Shown one piece after another: positions 13,207-14,023 of a DNA stretch of 14,023 nucleotides (positions are counted from its first letter, which is position 1; each line of letters begins with the position of its first letter). The position numbers and the translations under genes were made by a program. Below the pieces are notes generated by a model. It did no database searches, had not been told where the DNA came from, and saw nothing but the letters and a program-made list of their open reading frames with translations. This stretch comes from Blastocatellia bacterium (lineage in GTDB: Bacteria > Acidobacteriota > Blastocatellia > Pyrinomonadales > Pyrinomonadaceae). The stretch is taken from contig DNNE01000006.1 of assembly GCA_003487805.1 (NCBI GenBank), positions 24,259-38,281 on the forward strand, in the 5' to 3' direction.

Positions 13207-13986
13207 TTACCGTTGATACTGCCGTTCGATCGCGTCGATCTTGCCGACGCGTTTGCGGTGGCGATCTTCGGTGAGTTCGGTCGAAAGCCAGGCACGCACG
13301 ATCTCGCGCATCTGATCGTTTGAAATCGTCTTGCTGCCGAGAGTCAGTACGTTCGCGCCGTTGTGTTCACGAGAATTGCGTGCGACTTCAGGTGAATAAC
13401 AGGCCGCGGCGCGCACGCCCGGCACTTTGTTAGCCGTCATCGCCGAGCCGACGCCCGCGCCGTCAATCACAATTCCCACGTCGACCGCATGATCAGCGAC
13501 TGCGCGCGCGACTGCATGAGCAAAGTCGGGATAATCGACCGCGCTTTCAGAATCAGTTCCAAAGTCGTTGACGCGATGACCGAGTCCTGCGAGAAAGCCT
13601 TTCAGCTCTTCCTTCATCGCATAACCGCCATGATCCGCCCCGACGGCGATCGTTTTATGTTGATTCGATCCCGCGCGCGGCACGCGGCGAACCAATTCAA
13701 TCCCTTTTTCATTGACGATGTCGGCGGCCAGCGGGGTCAGACGGGCGCCTTCGGCGATTCGTAGAATTGCGCCGCGCTCGAGCCCGCGCACATCGTCTTC
13801 CGTAATGACGACCTTGGCCGATTCGTCGCGCGTAACTGCGGAGTTTGACTGCGCATTGTTTAGAGGCGGGCTACTGCCCGCCATCTTCGGCTGCGCCGTA
13901 TGTTGATCTGCTGAGTCCGGCATCGTCTTGCTCAACACATCACGCACCAGCGCGCGAACTCGATCTCTGGTTGCTTCGTCAGCCAT
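13207..13986 (-). CDS. rpiB: RpiB/LacAB-family sugar-phosphate isomerase with N-terminal extension, probable microcompartment cargo
   Basis: RpiB interconverts ribose-5-phosphate and ribulose-5-phosphate. The 259-aa product carries a complete RpiB-like domain at about 111-256 (usual length about 145): TIAVGADHGGYAMKEEL, DYPDFAHAVA, GAGVGSAMTANKVPGVRAA and SREHNGANVLTLGSK. The position normally held by the catalytic Cys (ICGTGxG) is Asp175 here (IDGAGVG), so catalysis or substrate may differ. The ~110-residue extension starts with an amphipathic helix (RDRVRALVRDVLSKTM, 7-22) like BMC encapsulation peptides. A repeat-encoded linker at 35-42 follows, then a short block (VVITEDDVRGLERGAIL, then ARLTPLAADIVNEKGIELVR, 59-100). 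Its TP-x-A-x-D-x-x-x-E-K-G-I pattern is one I associate with other BMC enzymes. The ATG at 13984-13986 places that helix at the N-terminus. deoC follows 94 bp downstream on the same strand. Family call firm; activity and targeting inferred. Confidence 0.88.
   Translation of the reverse strand: MADEATRDRVRALVRDVLSKTMPDSADQHTAQPKMAGSSPPLNNAQSNSAVTRDESAKVVITEDDVRGLERGAILRIAEGARLTPLAADIVNEKGIELVRRVPRAGSNQHKTIAVGADHGGYAMKEELKGFLAGLGHRVNDFGTDSESAVDYPDFAHAVARAVADHAVDVGIVIDGAGVGSAMTANKVPGVRAAACYSPEVARNSREHNGANVLTLGSKTISNDQMREIVRAWLSTELTEDRHRKRVGKIDAIERQYQR
13865..13882. repeat. Palindromic repeat embedded in the rpiB-like coding sequence
   Basis: The arms ggcgggc (13865-13871) and gcccgcc (13876-13882) flank a tact loop; on the minus strand it reads ggcgggcagtagcccgcc. 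The same cagtagc core forms the arms of the element at 8597-8780. It is in frame and encodes MAGSSPPL of the linker between the N-terminal helix and the next block. Confidence 0.65.
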
Positions 13987-14002
13987 TTGTTATGTCTTTG
14001 CT

Positions 14003-14023
14003 CCCTCTCCCATTGGGAGAGGG
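14003..14023. repeat. Perfect short inverted repeat at the right window edge
   Basis: The arms ccctctccca and tgggagaggg are exact reverse complements around one t, ending at the last base. The element lies 17 bp upstream of the rpiB-like start and probably continues past the edge. It resembles the widespread ccctctccc/gggagaggg intergenic hairpin type; no gene-specific role is claimed. Confidence 0.6.

Overview
The window is ordinary chromosomal DNA of moderately high GC. It most resembles an Acidobacteriota genome of the Blastocatellia/Pyrinomonadaceae type. The indications are two secreted VWA proteins of the acidobacterial VWFA-related kind, a large secreted M14 peptidase, a TonB C-terminal fusion protein, and many short palindromic GC-rich dispersed repeats. 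This placement comes from gene content and repeat style as I recall them; no database search was made.

Layout. 1-170 (-) is the 5' end of uvrA. 171-556 is non-coding, with a large inverted repeat and a promoter for the next gene. 557-1765 (+) is a secreted protein ending in a TonB C-terminal domain. 1734-2552 (-) is a PlsC-type acyltransferase that overlaps its neighbour tail to tail. 2635-5133 (+) is a secreted M14 zinc peptidase with a C-terminal amidotransferase-like fold. 5134-5493 is a gap with one dispersed repeat. 5494-6912 (+) is a secreted VWA protein with a glycine-rich insert. An inverted repeat at 6921-6968 separates it from the convergent glgC, 6972-8267 (-). 8403-8606 (+) is a solitary HicB-like protein, followed by an inverted-repeat element at 8597-8780. 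8795-10447 (+) is an eight-or-so-TM protein with a possible TIR-like cytosolic domain, followed closely by a TMEM175-family channel, 10460-11035 (+).

The right end runs leftward: rpiB-like (13207-13986), deoC (12213-13112), then a second VWA protein (11045-12172). Both sugar-phosphate enzymes carry extra N-terminal sequence that starts with an amphipathic helix like the encapsulation peptides of bacterial microcompartment (BMC) cargo. DeoC plus RpiB is the enzyme pair I recall from sugar-phosphate-type BMC loci. The window therefore probably clips the edge of a BMC locus continuing to the right, although no shell gene is visible here.

A second theme is that dispersed repeats have entered coding sequence or gene boundaries. 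One encodes part of the RpiB linker, one forms the signal-peptide region of the second VWA protein, one supplies the last codons and stop of the HicB-like gene, and one lies in frame upstream of plsC. No rRNA, tRNA, CRISPR array, transposase or phage gene was seen.
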